NCBI RefSeq assembly: GCF_035046505.1
Contig: NC_089821.1
Coordinates: forward strand, 33,218,348 to 33,282,347
Direction: 5' to 3'
Length of the DNA stretch: 64,000 nt
Origin: Tiliqua scincoides
Lineage: Eukaryota > Chordata > Lepidosauria > Squamata > Scincidae
The number at the start of each line of letters is the position of its first letter. Position 1 is the first letter of the stretch. This document shows, piece by piece, positions 31,612 through 43,900 of the stretch. The position numbers and the translations under genes are program-made. Below the pieces are notes generated by a model that was not told where the DNA came from, ran no database searches, and saw only the letters and a list, made by a program, of their open reading frames with translations.

Positions 31612-32090
31612 ATTATTATTATTACTTTATTAATTTGTACCCCGCCTTTTTGCCCAACGGGTACACAAGGCGGCTAACAAACAATTTAAAAATACAACAT
31701 GAAAAACAGTTAAAAACAATTTACAATAATTAAAAAGCTAAAAACAAAACAAACCCCGTGGATTTTCATATAAAAAGCAAGAACACCAGCCAGCCTGTCA
31801 ACAATTAAAAGCTTTTTGAAATAAAAAGGTCTTCAGTCCACGCCAAAACGTTAGCAACGAGGGAGCAGTTCTCAGTTCTAAGGGGAGGGTATTCCACAGT
31901 TCGGGGGCCACCACCGAGAAGGCCCTCTTCCTGGCCGCCACCCCTCTCACATCTCTTAGTGGCGGCACAGTCAAAAGGGCCCCCCCCCAGAAGATCTAAG
32001 AGCACGGGCCGGATTGTAGGGAAGGAGGCGGTCCCTCAAATACCCCGGACCCGAGCCGTAAAGGGCTTTAAAAGTCAAAACTAGCCAAAA
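31612..32090 (-). mobile_element. L2-type LINE 3' end
   Basis: On the minus strand it encodes the C-terminal part of an L2-like ORF (words FKALYGSG, RKRAFSVVAPELWN, LPLRTENCSL; stop near 31805), then a 3' tail CCGCCTTGTGTACCCG ... AAGGCGGGGTACAAATTAA and (TAA)n, seen as TTATTATTA at 31612. 5'-truncated. Confidence 0.8.
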
Positions 32091-32177
32091 CTAGCACCAA
32101 AAGTCAAAACTAGCAACAAAAAACTAGCACAAAAATAGTATTCAAATCCATTAATCACCTAGGCTGACACATGATGG

Positions 32178-32702
32178 GCAGCCCAATCCTATCCCCCACC
32201 CTCCAAAGGGATGCAGCAGTACCAAAACAGCCTCCACTGTAACCTAAGCAGGAATGGAGGTCCCTGGCAAACATCTCAGTCTAAGGGAACATTTGTTCCT
32301 TTGCCGCAGGTAAACCCCAGCACTCAAAATGGGGCTACTTGGGGTTGCGCCAGCAATATAGCTAGTGAAAATCCTAGTAGCCCTATATCAGGAAATCAGG
32401 CCCAGGAAGAGGGCTAGGATACAGGAGAGACCTATGCCACCATTCCCACCCCCCTCCCATGATTGACCCACCTCCTTTCCACCCTCCCTGCCACTCAGCA
32501 GGTCCACAGAGACTTTACCTTCTCTGGCAGGCACAGGCATTTCTCTGGTGCCAGCAGGCTGGTGCAGGCCAGGAGCCTCCATGCTGCCGCAACATGTCTT
32601 ACAGTACATTTGTGACTGCAAATGCCTGTACTGCTGGTGGAGGTAGGCATATCCACAGGACTCCTCAAGCTTCTGAACTGCTAGAAATAAAGATTGCGAC
32701 CT
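32178..32702. mobile_element. Degraded Harbinger-like element
   Basis: The left end GCAGCCCAATCCTATCCCC and the right end AATAAAGATTGCGACC resemble the family ends. The GC-rich interior has words shared with other copies (CTGGTGCAGGCCAGGAG, CATGTCTTACAGTACATTTG). Confidence 0.45.
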
Positions 32703-32778
32703 ACTTCTGGTTTGCTATCAGAAGGGAAGGAAGGCCACCACTTCAACCAAGTAAGTCAAACTTCAACCAAGTAATTTG

Positions 32779-32934
32779 AAAAAAAAAAAAACCCTTTTCA
32801 CCTCTGGCAGTGGCACAATCCTGATGATCGCGTCGCTGCCTTTGCTCCTCTCTGCCCCTTAAGGGGCCAGTACCAGGGCTTTCCCTGGCTGGTGGGTCAT
32901 GACCCACCAGTTTGGGAACTACTGCCCTAACCAA
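32779..32934. mobile_element. hAT-type element fragment
   Basis: The right end CACCAGTTTGGGAACTACTG is of hAT type, and TGCCCCTTAAGGGGCCAG resembles the GC-rich palindromic element at 11680 (TGCCCCCTTAAGGGGCAG). The left end is missing; the piece begins after a run of A. Confidence 0.55.
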
Positions 32935-33772
32935 ATGAGCCACTGCAATGGTAGAGTTTTGGAAGGTGTTTAACACTTTTATATAACCAGTATAAAAAAT
33001 CCTGACTTGCTCAAGAGCCACACACTTTTTCATTATGTTGTGCTGAAGCAGCAGTGTAAACTGTAGCTGCTGTGCCAGCAAATACTATCCTAAAGGCTCT
33101 TTAAGTACCACAGAGCCAATTATGTTGGTACTATCTGGCACTGTCCCGTACTGTTTGGAAGTAACCTTTTATAATGGGATTGCAGTAGACAGCAGACTTA
33201 ACGCTCTTGTTTTTAGCTCTTCTTCACTTTACGGTTTTATTATGTTGCTGTTACTGTTGTTGCAAGGCTGAAGAAAGCAACTCAGAACAACTCGGTACTC
33301 AAGGGTGAAGATTCACAGACTTTTATTTGAATTGTATACAATTGGCCCATGGGACTCATGTCACAAAGCATGGAGCCCCATCTGAATGTTGGTCCTTAAC
33401 CTTTATACCTCTCACAGCCCTTTGTCCTCAATTCTAGACTTCTCATTCGCTGAAGATTTGACATCATAGATGGGGCTAACTTTTAATAGGCTAGAGATAA
33501 CCTTGGAGACACCTCATAGGTGAGTTTCAAGTTACAGGTTTCCAAAAAAGGTGAAATTAAACAACTAAACATATTGAATTACAAAGTTTTCAAGAACCAG
33601 CAGGGGATGCTATAATATCATTTTATCCAGTACTGACCCAGTACTGACCCTTACTCGCATCCATCAATCCAATTAGGGACTTCCTTGACAGGTCTCCCTA
33701 CCATCCTCATTAGAGAGATGACACAATGTACTTGGACTGGTACCCTTATCTCTCTCCGCTTGCCTTTCTCCT
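32935..33772. other. Intergenic DNA, nothing recognised
   Basis: No gene or repeat could be supported. Confidence 0.4.
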
Positions 33773-34150
33773 ATGCTAGAACTTGTGCAAGGAAAGCGCC
33801 CTACAGGTAGACCACAGCTGCGATACAAGGACATCTGCAAGAGGGATCTGAAGGCCTTAGGGATGGACCTCAACAAGTGGGAAACCCTGGCCTCTGAGCG
33901 GCCCGCTTGGAGGCAGGCTGTGCAGCATGGCCTTTCCCAGTTTGAAGAGACACTTTGCCAACAGTTTGAGGCTAAGAGGCAAAGAAGGAAGGCCCATAGC
34001 CAGGGAGACAGACCAGGGACAGACTGCACTTGCTCCCAGTGCGGAAGGGATTGTCACTCCCAAATTGGCCTTTTCAGCCACACTAGATGCTGTGCCAGAA
34101 CCACCTTTCAGAGTGTGATACCATAGTCTTTTGAGACTGAAGGTTGCAAA
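33773..34150 (+). mobile_element. LINE ORF2 C-terminus with zinc finger
   Basis: An open frame to 34124 encodes GKRPTGRPQLRYKDICKRDL, then WRQAVQHGL, and a C-terminal CSQCGRDCHSQIGLFSHTRC zinc-finger-like motif. This is the pattern at the end of several non-LTR retrotransposon reverse transcriptase proteins, but I cannot fix the clade. The 3' end (GATACCATAGTC ... GAGACTGAAGG) is shared with the non-autonomous copies at 46215 and 53283. Confidence 0.65.
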
Positions 34151-34529
34151 CAACAATGTCAACATAGAAACACCTGTGAAGCCTTCCTGCAATGTTAAAG
34201 CTTTTGTCTGTTCTTAACTTTTCTAAAATCGAGCAGCAAAGGTTACTTAAAACTTACTTCTAATGACTACTATGTCCCCATATATGTTGGTTACACTTTA
34301 GGGAAAAGACTGTTTTACCTATATGTGTCTTTTCCTTTGAAAGCATGGAAGAATAACAATTTAAAACTATAAACGAACACAGGCAGACTGTCCTTGCTAA
34401 GACTGCCAAGTTGGGGCCAATTTTATCTATTTGCATTCCAAGGTGTTTACACCTAAGCAGCTCTGTGAGAATACAATTTTTCCTTTAAATAAAGTCAAAC
34501 AGCCTCTTCTGTTCTGTGTTCTTCTATAC

Positions 34530-34706
34530 TTTTGCAGTGTGGCTTTTGCTTTTACTCACATGCTATGTCACCCTGGTCATCCTGCCTGCTACCTTTCATC
34601 ATTGTAATACTCATATGTTTTTAATTGACTATGTTTTATAGCCTAAGGCACTCCACATTGTTGAGGGGAAGAAGAGACAGGATATAAGAATTTCAAATAA
34701 ATAAAT
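34530..34706 (+). mobile_element. L2-type retroposon 3' tail
   Basis: TTTTTAATTGACTATGTTTT ... GGCACTCCACATTGTTGAGG then AAGAAGAGACAGGATATAAG and (AAATAAAT) is a decayed L2/SINE-type 3' end. Confidence 0.45.
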
Positions 34707-36429
34707 CAGTGAGTGTCAGGATGATTTCTACATGGCTTCAAGACGTTTGAAGTGCCCTCACTCATAGGCAAGTCACTCATGAGGCAAGTGTGAGTGTCAA
34801 TACGAGGATCATGAAACCATGTTGGTAAGTAGGGTAGGGTACCCAGTGAGATGTGTCACGGTTTGGTTTGTTTTCTGCTTGCCTTTCAGCTGTATGTATT
34901 ATGCTAGCATAGCAGAACCATAGCACTAGCCTATTATACCTAATAAGTCTGCTCAGATTACAGGCCAAGCCTAAAAAAATGCAAAATATCTCCCAGTGTA
35001 TAGTCTCACTGATAGAGGTAGGTTTTTTCAGTGATATCGAAATAAAAAAACATAACACACTTTCTGCACTCCTCATTTTTCTAAAAAAACAAGAACATGA
35101 AATCCATGAAAATAAAACCATTCCTCTACATATCCTCTAATATCTCTACACGCACGGGGCTGCATCTACTGACAATATACCACCTATATCACATACCTAG
35201 TACACTTTTAAAGTGATTATAATTTATAATTATAATTTATAAAAATGCACCCTTGGAATAAAAACACATAACATCGCTTTTGGCACTTCTTCAGAAAAAA
35301 CACCAAAATCTGCAAAAAAAATCAAATTTTCACCCACCTCTACTCACTGAAACTACTCCTAGCATGAATTACACTGAATTGATTTGTCATGTCTACCAGA
35401 CACATGAAGTTGAACTGTCAGAATGCAAACAAACAAAAAATCAACATACACAGTCTGTTTACACTTAAATAACTGCCTTATTTAAGACTGCCACTAGGGG
35501 AAAAAGACAGTATATGTATTACACAGATAAGGGCTCACAAGAAAAACACATGATGCATCACAAAACTGCAGAATTTCTGAGTAAGAATGACTAGAATTAT
35601 AGGTTGTTAATAAACTGTGTGCAGTAGTTAATATCAAAAATAAATGGTGCTGGGACTCAAATCTGTCTGGACACCACTTCCTACATCTTGGAAGTCCAGA
35701 TCCAAACCTAGAGGTATTTAAGAACACTGTGTTTCCTAGTGGAGAGGCATTTTGCATGTCCTCAGGAGCTCTTCCTCCATTTGGCCATGTTCAGGTGTGA
35801 AAAACAGGTTCTGGATATGACTTTGTCACTACAGTATATCACTTTCAGTCTAGCTTAAACTAGCAGAAACAAAAGTTACCAACATTGTTTGACTATTGTC
35901 CTCTGTCTTCCTGAAGTGTTGTTCTTGCAGACAAAATGAGAATGATTTGCATACTCCTTCTGACAGGCAAAGAGTTTAAAATACATTACAGGTTTATATG
36001 TAGCCCATAAAAGAGAACTCGTCAGCTCTAAAGCCTCCTCTTTTCAGATGGTTCAAATTTCTGAGAAACCCAAACTGACGTTCAATGAAGCACACATGTA
36101 TGTGTGTCCCACATAGATTAGGGTTATCTATCGAGCTTTCTCATTATATAACAGCAGGCTCCCTCACTGAAATAGCTAAATTTGAACTGAAGGTGCCATG
36201 TTCATCTCTTAACATGTGGCAAGCCCTGGGTACCAGACTGTTAAACCAAAAGTCACCAAAAAGATTGAACAGTTACACCTGCTGAACTTCTGCCCGCTGT
36301 GCAGCTGTTAAAAGTATAGGTGGTCTGCTGGGGGGGGGGAAACAGGGAGTAGTCCAAGGCTCCCTTATCTTGGAATTTCAGGTCAAAACCTAATGCAGTC
36401 TTTGGAACTCGGTGGCACGTTCACCAAAT
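34707..36429. other. Intergenic DNA, AT-rich, nothing recognised
   Basis: No gene or clear repeat. A short ATTATAATTTATAATTATAA run lies at about 35215-35240. Confidence 0.4.
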
Positions 36430-36851
36430 GCCACAGGACACAGAATTTTTCTGTCTCCGACTATACAGGAACCAGGAGACATCCACTAAAATTGAGTGTT
36501 GGGAGAATTAGGACAAACAAAAGAAAATATTCCTTTACCCAACATATAATTGGTCTGTGGAACTCCTTGCCACAGGATGTGATGGCATCTGGCCTGGATG
36601 CCTTTAAGAGGGATTTGGATAAATTTCTGGAGGAAAAGTCCATCACAGATTACAAGCTGTGATGGGTATGTGCTACCACCTGATTTTAGAAGATGGTAAA
36701 CTCAGAATGCCAGGTGCAAGGGAATGGCATGAGGATACAGGTCTCTCGTTTTGTGTGCACCCTGAGGCACCTGGTAGGCTGCTGTGAGATGCAGGAAGCT
36801 GAACTAGGTGGGCCTTTGGCCTGATCCAGCGGGGATCTTCTTATGTTTCCA
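36430..36851 (+). mobile_element. CR1 LINE 3' end, 5'-truncated
   Basis: It encodes the end of CR1 ORF2 (LKLSVGRIRTNKRKYSFTQ ... LWNSLPQDVMASGLDAF ... DKFLEEKSI, stop near 36660), then the 3' UTR and the tail CTTCTTATGTTTCC. Confidence 0.85.
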
Positions 36852-36910
36852 TGATTAGTATCCGCAGGACCATGTCACAAGTGCCTGGGCAATCGCTGGA
36901 ACTTATCACT

Positions 36911-37555
36911 GGTGTAATTAGTCTGTGGAACCCCTAGCCACAGGATCTGGTGATGGCATCTGTTTTCAATGCCTTTAAAAGTGGATTGGACAGATTTCTC
37001 GGAGGAAAAGTTCATCACCAGGTTATAAGCCAAGTTGGGTACACGCAACCTCCTGGTTTTAGAAGGAGGCTACATCAAAATGCCAGATGCGAGGGAAGGC
37101 ACCAGGATGCAGGTCTCTTGTGTGCTCCCTGAGGCATCTGGTGTGCCATTGAGAGATGCTGGAAGTTGGACTAGATGGGCATTTGGTCTGATCCAGTGGA
37201 GCTGTTCTTAGTGAGTCTGTGGCACTCCTTGCCACAGGATGCTGTGATGGCGTCTGGCCTGGATGAAGCGAGGGAGGGTGCCAGGAAGCAGGTCTCTTGT
37301 GTGCTCCCTGAGGCATTGGGGTCCCCTGTGGGATGCAGGCTGGACTAGATGGGTTTTTGGTCTGATCCAGTGGGGCTGTTCTTAATGAGTCTGTGGAACT
37401 CCTTGCCACAGGATGCTGTGATGGTGTCTGGGCTGGATGAAGCAAGGGAGGGCGCCACGATGCAGGTCTCGTGTGTGCTCCCTGAGGCATGAGGGGGCCG
37501 GTGTGGGGCGCGGGATGCAGGAGGCTGGACCAGGCGGGCCTGTGGCCTCACCAGA
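36911..37555 (+). repeat. Tandem array of three CR1 3' end pieces
   Basis: Unit 1 (36911-37210) carries the CR1 ORF2 end and 3' UTR. Units 2 (37211-37384) and 3 (37385-about 37555) are about 174 bp and start GAGTCTGTGGCACTCC and GAGTCTGTGGAACTCC. Units 2 and 3 share the same internal deletion (CTGGATGAAGC joined to GAGGG), so they are duplicates of each other and not separate insertions. The array ends in the FBXO3 CpG island. Confidence 0.8.
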
Positions 37556-37793
37556 GAGCCCCTTGCGTTGCTATGGCTGCCTTCCCAGCACAGGGCTTGC
37601 AGGGGGTCGCAGCGCGGCGAGCGCCAGGCAGCTCCTGAGAGCCTTCCCCCGGCCAAGGCTCGCCCCGGCCTGCGTGTGGGTGTTCTGATAACACAGCCGC
37701 GTGGCCGGGCGGGCGGGGGCCCTGCCCGCAGTGACGGAGCCCGGGACCAACCCCGAGGAGGGCGGGGCGTCCTGCGACGGGCCCGGCGTCAAG
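37480..37793 (+). promoter_or_regulatory. FBXO3: FBXO3 CpG-island promoter and 5' UTR
   Basis: CpG density rises sharply from about 37480 and stays high to about 37900 (GGGCGGGGGC, GGGCGGGGCG, GCGACGGGCCCGGCGTC). No TATA box. GGGCGGGG boxes suggest Sp1-type sites. The start of transcription is not visible. Confidence 0.65.
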
Positions 37794-37900
37794 ATGGCGG
37801 CGTCCGTGGAGCTGGAGCCGCAGCCCCTCAGCCTGGAGCTGCTCCCCACCGACCCGCTGCTGCTCATCCTCAGCTTCCTGGACTACAGGGACCTCATGAG
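37794..37900 (+). CDS. FBXO3: FBXO3 coding exon 1
   Basis: It encodes MAASVELEPQPLSLELLPTD and on to DLM plus two bases of Ser36; donor GTGGGG at 37901. It contains the first half of the F-box and lies inside the CpG island. Confidence 0.95.
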
Positions 37901-40900
37901 GTGGGGGAGCCGGTGCCGCTCTCGGGGGCCTCCTCCCTCCCTCTGCAGCGCTGGGGGTGCCTGCCCTCCCTGGGGAGGCTGGCCTGGCAGGGAAAGGGGG
38001 GGGCTCGATGGTGCTGCTTCTGGGGAGGGGGTCACAAAGCTATGCACACTTTCCTGGGAGTAAGCCTCATTGGACCCAGTGGGACTTACTTCTGAGTAGA
38101 CACGCACAGAGTAAGATTGGGGTGATTGGGGGTGCTTGGGGAGGCAGCCTCTTGTACTGTGCTAGATGGGTAGAATTCCCAGACACAAGGTGGGGGGTGG
38201 GGGGGCAGAGCTCCCCTGCCTTTGACCATTGTATAGAAGAGGGAACTTGGGCAGGTGCAGCTCTTTAAACCTTCCCATGTTGAGCTGCACCTGACAACAC
38301 ACCCTTTTCTATACCAGGGGTGGGCAAAGTTTCAGCTTTAGGGCCCCTGGACCTTTAACAATGGTATAGAAGATGGAATTGTCACCTGTGGAATGACAAG
38401 CTGCGCCTGCTGAACTTCCCTCTTCTATACCATTGTTAAAGGTCCAGGAGCCCTAAAGCTGAAACTTTGCCCACCCCTGTTCTGTACAATGGTTAAAGGA
38501 AGAGGCATTCTTTCTGTCCCACTTTGTAGCTGGTCACCCTAATTATTATATTTCAGCTCTGTCTGAGTGGGAGTTGCTTGAGGCCACACTGTGGCACTTC
38601 CTTCCAGGTAAATGTACGCAGGACAAGGGTGACCAGGTACAAAACAGGACAGAATGCCTCTAAATATGCATAGGACTAGGGTTATCCGATCTCAAGGGGG
38701 ACAGAATGCCTCTACCTTTAATCACTGTATGGAAGAGGGAATTTGGGCAGGTGCAGCTCTTTAAACCCTTCCAGGTTGAGCTGCACTTGACAAAATTCCC
38801 TCTTCTATGCAATGGTTGAAGGTAGAGGCATTCTCTCTGTCCCCCTTTGTATCTGGTCACCCTAATTATTATTGTCCCCCATATTGCAGCTGAGGCTGAG
38901 TGGGAGTTGTCTGAGGCCATACTGTGGCACTTCTTTCCAGCTAAATATGCACAGGACTGGGGTTACCTGATGCAAAGGTAGAGTGCCTCTACCTTTAACC
39001 ATTGAAGAGAAGAGGGGAATGTTGGCAGGTGTAGCTTTTTAAACCCTTCTATGTTGAGCTAAAGGTAGAGGTACTCTGTTCCCCTTTGTACCTGGTTACC
39101 CTATAGATGGGAAGGTTTATTGGTGAAGGAGGTGGGGGGTTCTCTGAAGTAAAGTGCCTGAATGGGGATATGTGGGAGAGATGCTCCCCAGAGAAGAAGC
39201 GAAATGAATGTCCTTGTCTGTGGGCATTAGATTGCTGTTTCTGCAGTGCCTTCTGGTATTCTGGCCTGTTCTGCATTGCACAGCATGAGGCTTGTCTCTT
39301 ATGGTAGGTGTTGAGTCCCAAGTGCTTTGAAGAAGCCTGCAAGCTGTCTCAATGCTGACAGACAGGTTTCTTTCACCACGATCTGGCAGTGTCAACAGGT
39401 GTCTGCTCTGTTCCGCCTCTTAAAGCTGGCCTGCCCTAGTGACACCACCTGGTTGGTCCTTTAAAATTATTGTACTAAGATGTTATGAAATGGGTTGTTT
39501 TCAGTATGGGTTGGTTCAGTGCAAAAGAGACATGCCAAGAGACAGGATAGAAGGAAAGGAACGGCAGTTCCTTGGACTTGATTCAGCACTGCAAGCTTAG
39601 GATTGGACACTATATAGGAGATATAAGTAGAAGTGTCCTAGCAGCTTTGTTGGTTTTTTAAAATGAGAAGTAGCTGCAATTTGGATCAGAGAAATGATGA
39701 GGAGACTTGTTTAACTTTTTCAACTAAGAATTGTCACCACCCCATGTGCTACCCCCCCCCCCCACACACACACTAGAAAATGTAGAGATCCTGTATCTTT
39801 TCCTCCAGAAGTGGAAAAAGAGTTTGGTGAAGAGAGAGATGCTGAGTGAAAATGGGAAGAGTTAAGGCTCCTCCTGCCTTCCTCTGATCAAATTTGAAGT
39901 AAAACCTAGTATGAGTAAGTCTTATTTAAAAAGAAAACTAGGAGACTATTACACATATCAGCCACATACTATTTTAGTTTGGCCTTTAACTGCAATTAGT
40001 GAGATGGGGCTAGCAGTGCCAGTACAGTGAAAAACAAGACCCTTTGGTGACTGGCTGGGCAGAGTGCTGGTAACAAGTTATATTTCTGATGCATTTTGAA
40101 ATTCTAGCTTTATGCTCTTCGTAAAAGTATCTCTGACTTGCAGCCCTCCTTGTCAAAATTAGCAATTTTTGTTTATTTAATAAGAAATAAACGTGGTGCC
40201 AAAATAATGGACCTTCCTATTTCAAAAACTTTCTCACCTATTCCTCTTTGAGTTTCTCTTGCATCAGTCAAACTGTTTTTCTTTAATTTTATACTGCACC
40301 ATTCCCATAGTGCTTTGGACAGCTTTGCAGTCTCTCTCCCTGATAGTAGAATAGATGTCTTGTGTGTGGACTTTCTAACAGAACAGCCCACAGAATTATC
40401 ACAAGTCTACATTTCTTCCCTCTCTCCCAGGATGAAAATGCTACCTGGGAAAGACACAGGTGGGGCAAGGATTACAGCGAGTGACTAAATGCAATTACAG
40501 CTGTCTCAAACTGCAATCCTATCCACACGTTTTGGGGAGTAAACTCCAATAACTATAATGGAACTTCTGATTAGATAAGAACATAAGAACAGCCCCACTG
40601 GATCAGGACTTAGGCCCATCTAGTCCACCTTCCTGTATCTCACAGCGCCCACCTAATGCCCCAAATGGGCATAGATAGGCATAGTCATAGATAGGCATAG
40701 GTTTGGGGGTCTTGGTCCTCTTCAGTACCCTGGATGGAAGGTGAAAGACAAGAGTAGGCTGAGCAGAATTAAGCCACTGTTGTACTTTGCCAACAACAGA
40801 AACCATAGCCCAAAGAAGTCAGTGTATGAGGTTGCAGATTTTTATTTTATTTTTTTATATAACTAGACACTATGAGAAAACCTGGAGTGTACGTGTATGC

Positions 40901-43900
40901 ATTTCTGAGTACAGCAATACAGGTCCAGCCTATTTATACATGAATTTGACTCAACACAAATGGCCCCTGCAAATGAGAAGGAATGTGCTGATCCCCAGAG
41001 AAGGGGAAAAATGCACCCCTTTAAAATCAGTTTAAAAAACTGAACAGTCCTTTAACAATAGCCTCCCTAATGAGAGAGAGAGAAGGCAGCTGGCTAACAA
41101 TCCATCAATCCTTCTCTCCCCAGTGGACCCCTCCCTTCCCCCTGAGCACATGAAAGAAAGGTGATCCCTTTGCATTGGTGAAGGGAGGGGCTGAGTGTAA
41201 GCTCTTGGAGGAGGACCGATTGATGGATTGTCTTGTTAATGACTCTTCTCTTACATCACAAAGGTCAGCAAGACTATTTTTAAATCACAGGAGCAAAGAA
41301 ACTTTGTTTTTTAAATTGATTTGTTATAGTGTGTTTTTTGCCATCCACAAAACAGTGCTTGGAAGGGAACCCACATGAATAATTTGTCTCAACCTGTCTT
41401 GTTAATGACTCTTCTCTTACATCACAAAGGTCAGCAAGACTATTTTTAAATCACAGGAGCAAAGAAACTTTGTTTTTTAAATTGATTTGTTATAGTGTGT
41501 TTTTTGCCATCCACAAAACAGTGCTTGGAAGGGAACCCACATGAATAATTTGTCTCAACCTGTACCTTGTACTTTCATCTGGTTAAGGATGATGATGAAA
41601 TACAAAGCATAGACGAAATACGAAAATGTCAAAGCATAGTCTAATTTAGTTTGCAAATTTATTTGGCCAGTGAAAAACGTAAATAATTAACTATATAGTA
41701 CATGCAAATACATGCAAAACCTAAATAAACAGAAATAAAAGAAAAATAAACATAAGAACTTCATGGAAGTTTGGATGAAATTAGAGGAAAGCATGTGGAC
41801 AAAATCTGAAATGCAGTTATAATTAAAAGTGGTTGAAAGAGCAAAGAGATGAAGTCAAGGTATGCTTGTATGCATGCAGGGATAAATAATCTTTATAAAA
41901 TTAACTATATGTTTGAAACTATTTTGTCAGAGAAAATAAAGGCACCTGGGTAACTGTAATTTTTTTCAACATGATGAAGAAAATTGGGGCAAAGATGAAG
42001 TTTAAGGGCCCAGTCTTATCCAACTTTCCAGCACTGATGCAACTGCAACGCAGTCCCAAGGTCAAAGAACAAATGTTCCCTTACCTTGAGGAAGTCTCCA
42101 TGATTGCCCTCCCTCACAGGATGCAGCATGTGCCCCGTTGGCACAGCTGCATCAGTGCTGGAAAGTTGGATAGGATTGGGCCCCAAGATGTACAAAGAGT
42201 GTTGTTTTATTGATGTTGACAGTTACTAACTACAGAGTTCTAAATTTTTAAAAATGATTCTGATAATATTTGTTATTAATGGGGGAATCTTTCCCTAAAA
42301 GTCAAGCATTTCATGAAGCAGTGCTATAGAATAAAATATTCCTTGGCACTGCACAGGAATTTGTTCTTGCCTTCCTGTGACTTATCCCCCAAAAATCTGA
42401 GTAATGCTTCTGTGTCACAGAAGGTTCTATGTTTAAATATTGATCTGTAACAGGTGGCATTGCTGCAAAAAGACATCACTCCTCTTCTAATCTTACAGAA
42501 TAGTGTGTTCATTGCCAGTGCCATTCTGTGTGGAAACATACATCAATTTATGTCAGGGGTCTCCAAACCCCGTCCCGGGGTCCAGATGTGGCCGCAGCAA
42601 GCCAGTTTCCGGCCTGTGGCCAACCTCTTGTCTCCTGAAAGCCTCCGGCCCACTCAACTGAACATGACCAGAACTGTGCTCTGATTGTGTCTGGAGGGTG
42701 TTCTGAGGGTGAAAGGTTGAATGAATGAGCCCATTCATTCATTTATTCACTCATCTAAGTTCCATCTCTAATTTATTTATTTGAATTTTATATTTAAAAA
42801 TTTTTCCGACCCGCCACATCACGCCAGATATTTGATGCAGCCCTCTGGCCTTAAAGTTTGGAGACCCCTGGTTTATATTTTGGAACTATATTCCAAGATA
42901 ATTGGATATCTTGGAGGTGATACTCATATTCTGTTTCCTGGTATATTTATAAAAGTATAAATTTGCGCAAATGAGATTTTTCTAAAATAGGCATTATATA
43001 CACTTTTTGCATCATTATATTTGTTTAGGAGCAGTGCCTCTTTGGTTTGACTTAATGGCACAGTCCTGTGCTGGCCTCTGCTAGCAAGATGTGCACATGT
43101 GCTGTTGCAAATGTGCCGTAAGGCATGTTGCGGCAGCATGAAGGTGTGTGGTGCTATTTTGCAGGCTATTTTGCAGCTATTTTGCAGGTGTTTGGGCTTA
43201 CCTGGGGCAAGGGAACAAATTTTCCTTTACCCTGTGGTGCCCGCCAGCAGCCTTCTTTCTCAGAGAATGCAGTGGTGGCCATTTCAGTTCTATTACACCG
43301 TTTGCAGGCTGGAGGATAGGAATGGGCTGTTACTGGAGACTGTTAGTCTTTTATATAATGCACACCTCTTGAATGGCTTTTGTATATTATGATATACTCT
43401 GCTGCAAGTACCATGTATCCATATAATAATTCATTCCATTAATGGAAACTATAAACTATTCCTAAGGGTGGGGAGGTATAGTCCATGCTGTTATGGAATC
43501 TAGCATTAAAATGCTGAGCTTTGCATACTGAGATTCTTCTCAGTATTTTTCTGTTTTTAAGCATGGGTAATTAGCATATGGTATTTGCAGGAATCAAACA
43601 ATAAGAAGGCTGAGCAGAACATTTGGTACAGTCAGAGCTCAATTTACATGTGGGTTGCGTTCCCAGAAATCTGCCCTTATATTAAAAACACGTTAATTAA
43701 AAATGACTGCACTATATGATGCATTATATGATGGAAATGTGCTAGGGCAGTGGTTCCCAGACTGTGGATCGGAATCTGATTTTTGGTGAGCTGCAAAACT
43801 GACAAGCCAATAGCTCACAAGGAAAATGTATTGAGCCCTAAGGAAACAAAAACAGAGGAGCATGTGCATATTTACTCATGAGTAGGCAACCTTACCTTGG

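Noticed and set aside
33225-33600. Possible LTR-like sequence
   Set aside because: The stretch has no TG...CA ends, no paired repeat and no neighbouring retroviral sequence, so I do not call a retroviral fossil.
37701-38063. In-frame N-terminal extension of FBXO3
   Set aside because: The frame is open upstream of the canonical start, but the apparent start at 37701 is GTG, not ATG, and the canonical ATG at 37794 has a strong context.
37568-38095. 175-codon plus-strand frame at the FBXO3 promoter
   Set aside because: It starts with a non-ATG codon, is in another frame than FBXO3, and is explained by the GC-rich CpG island.
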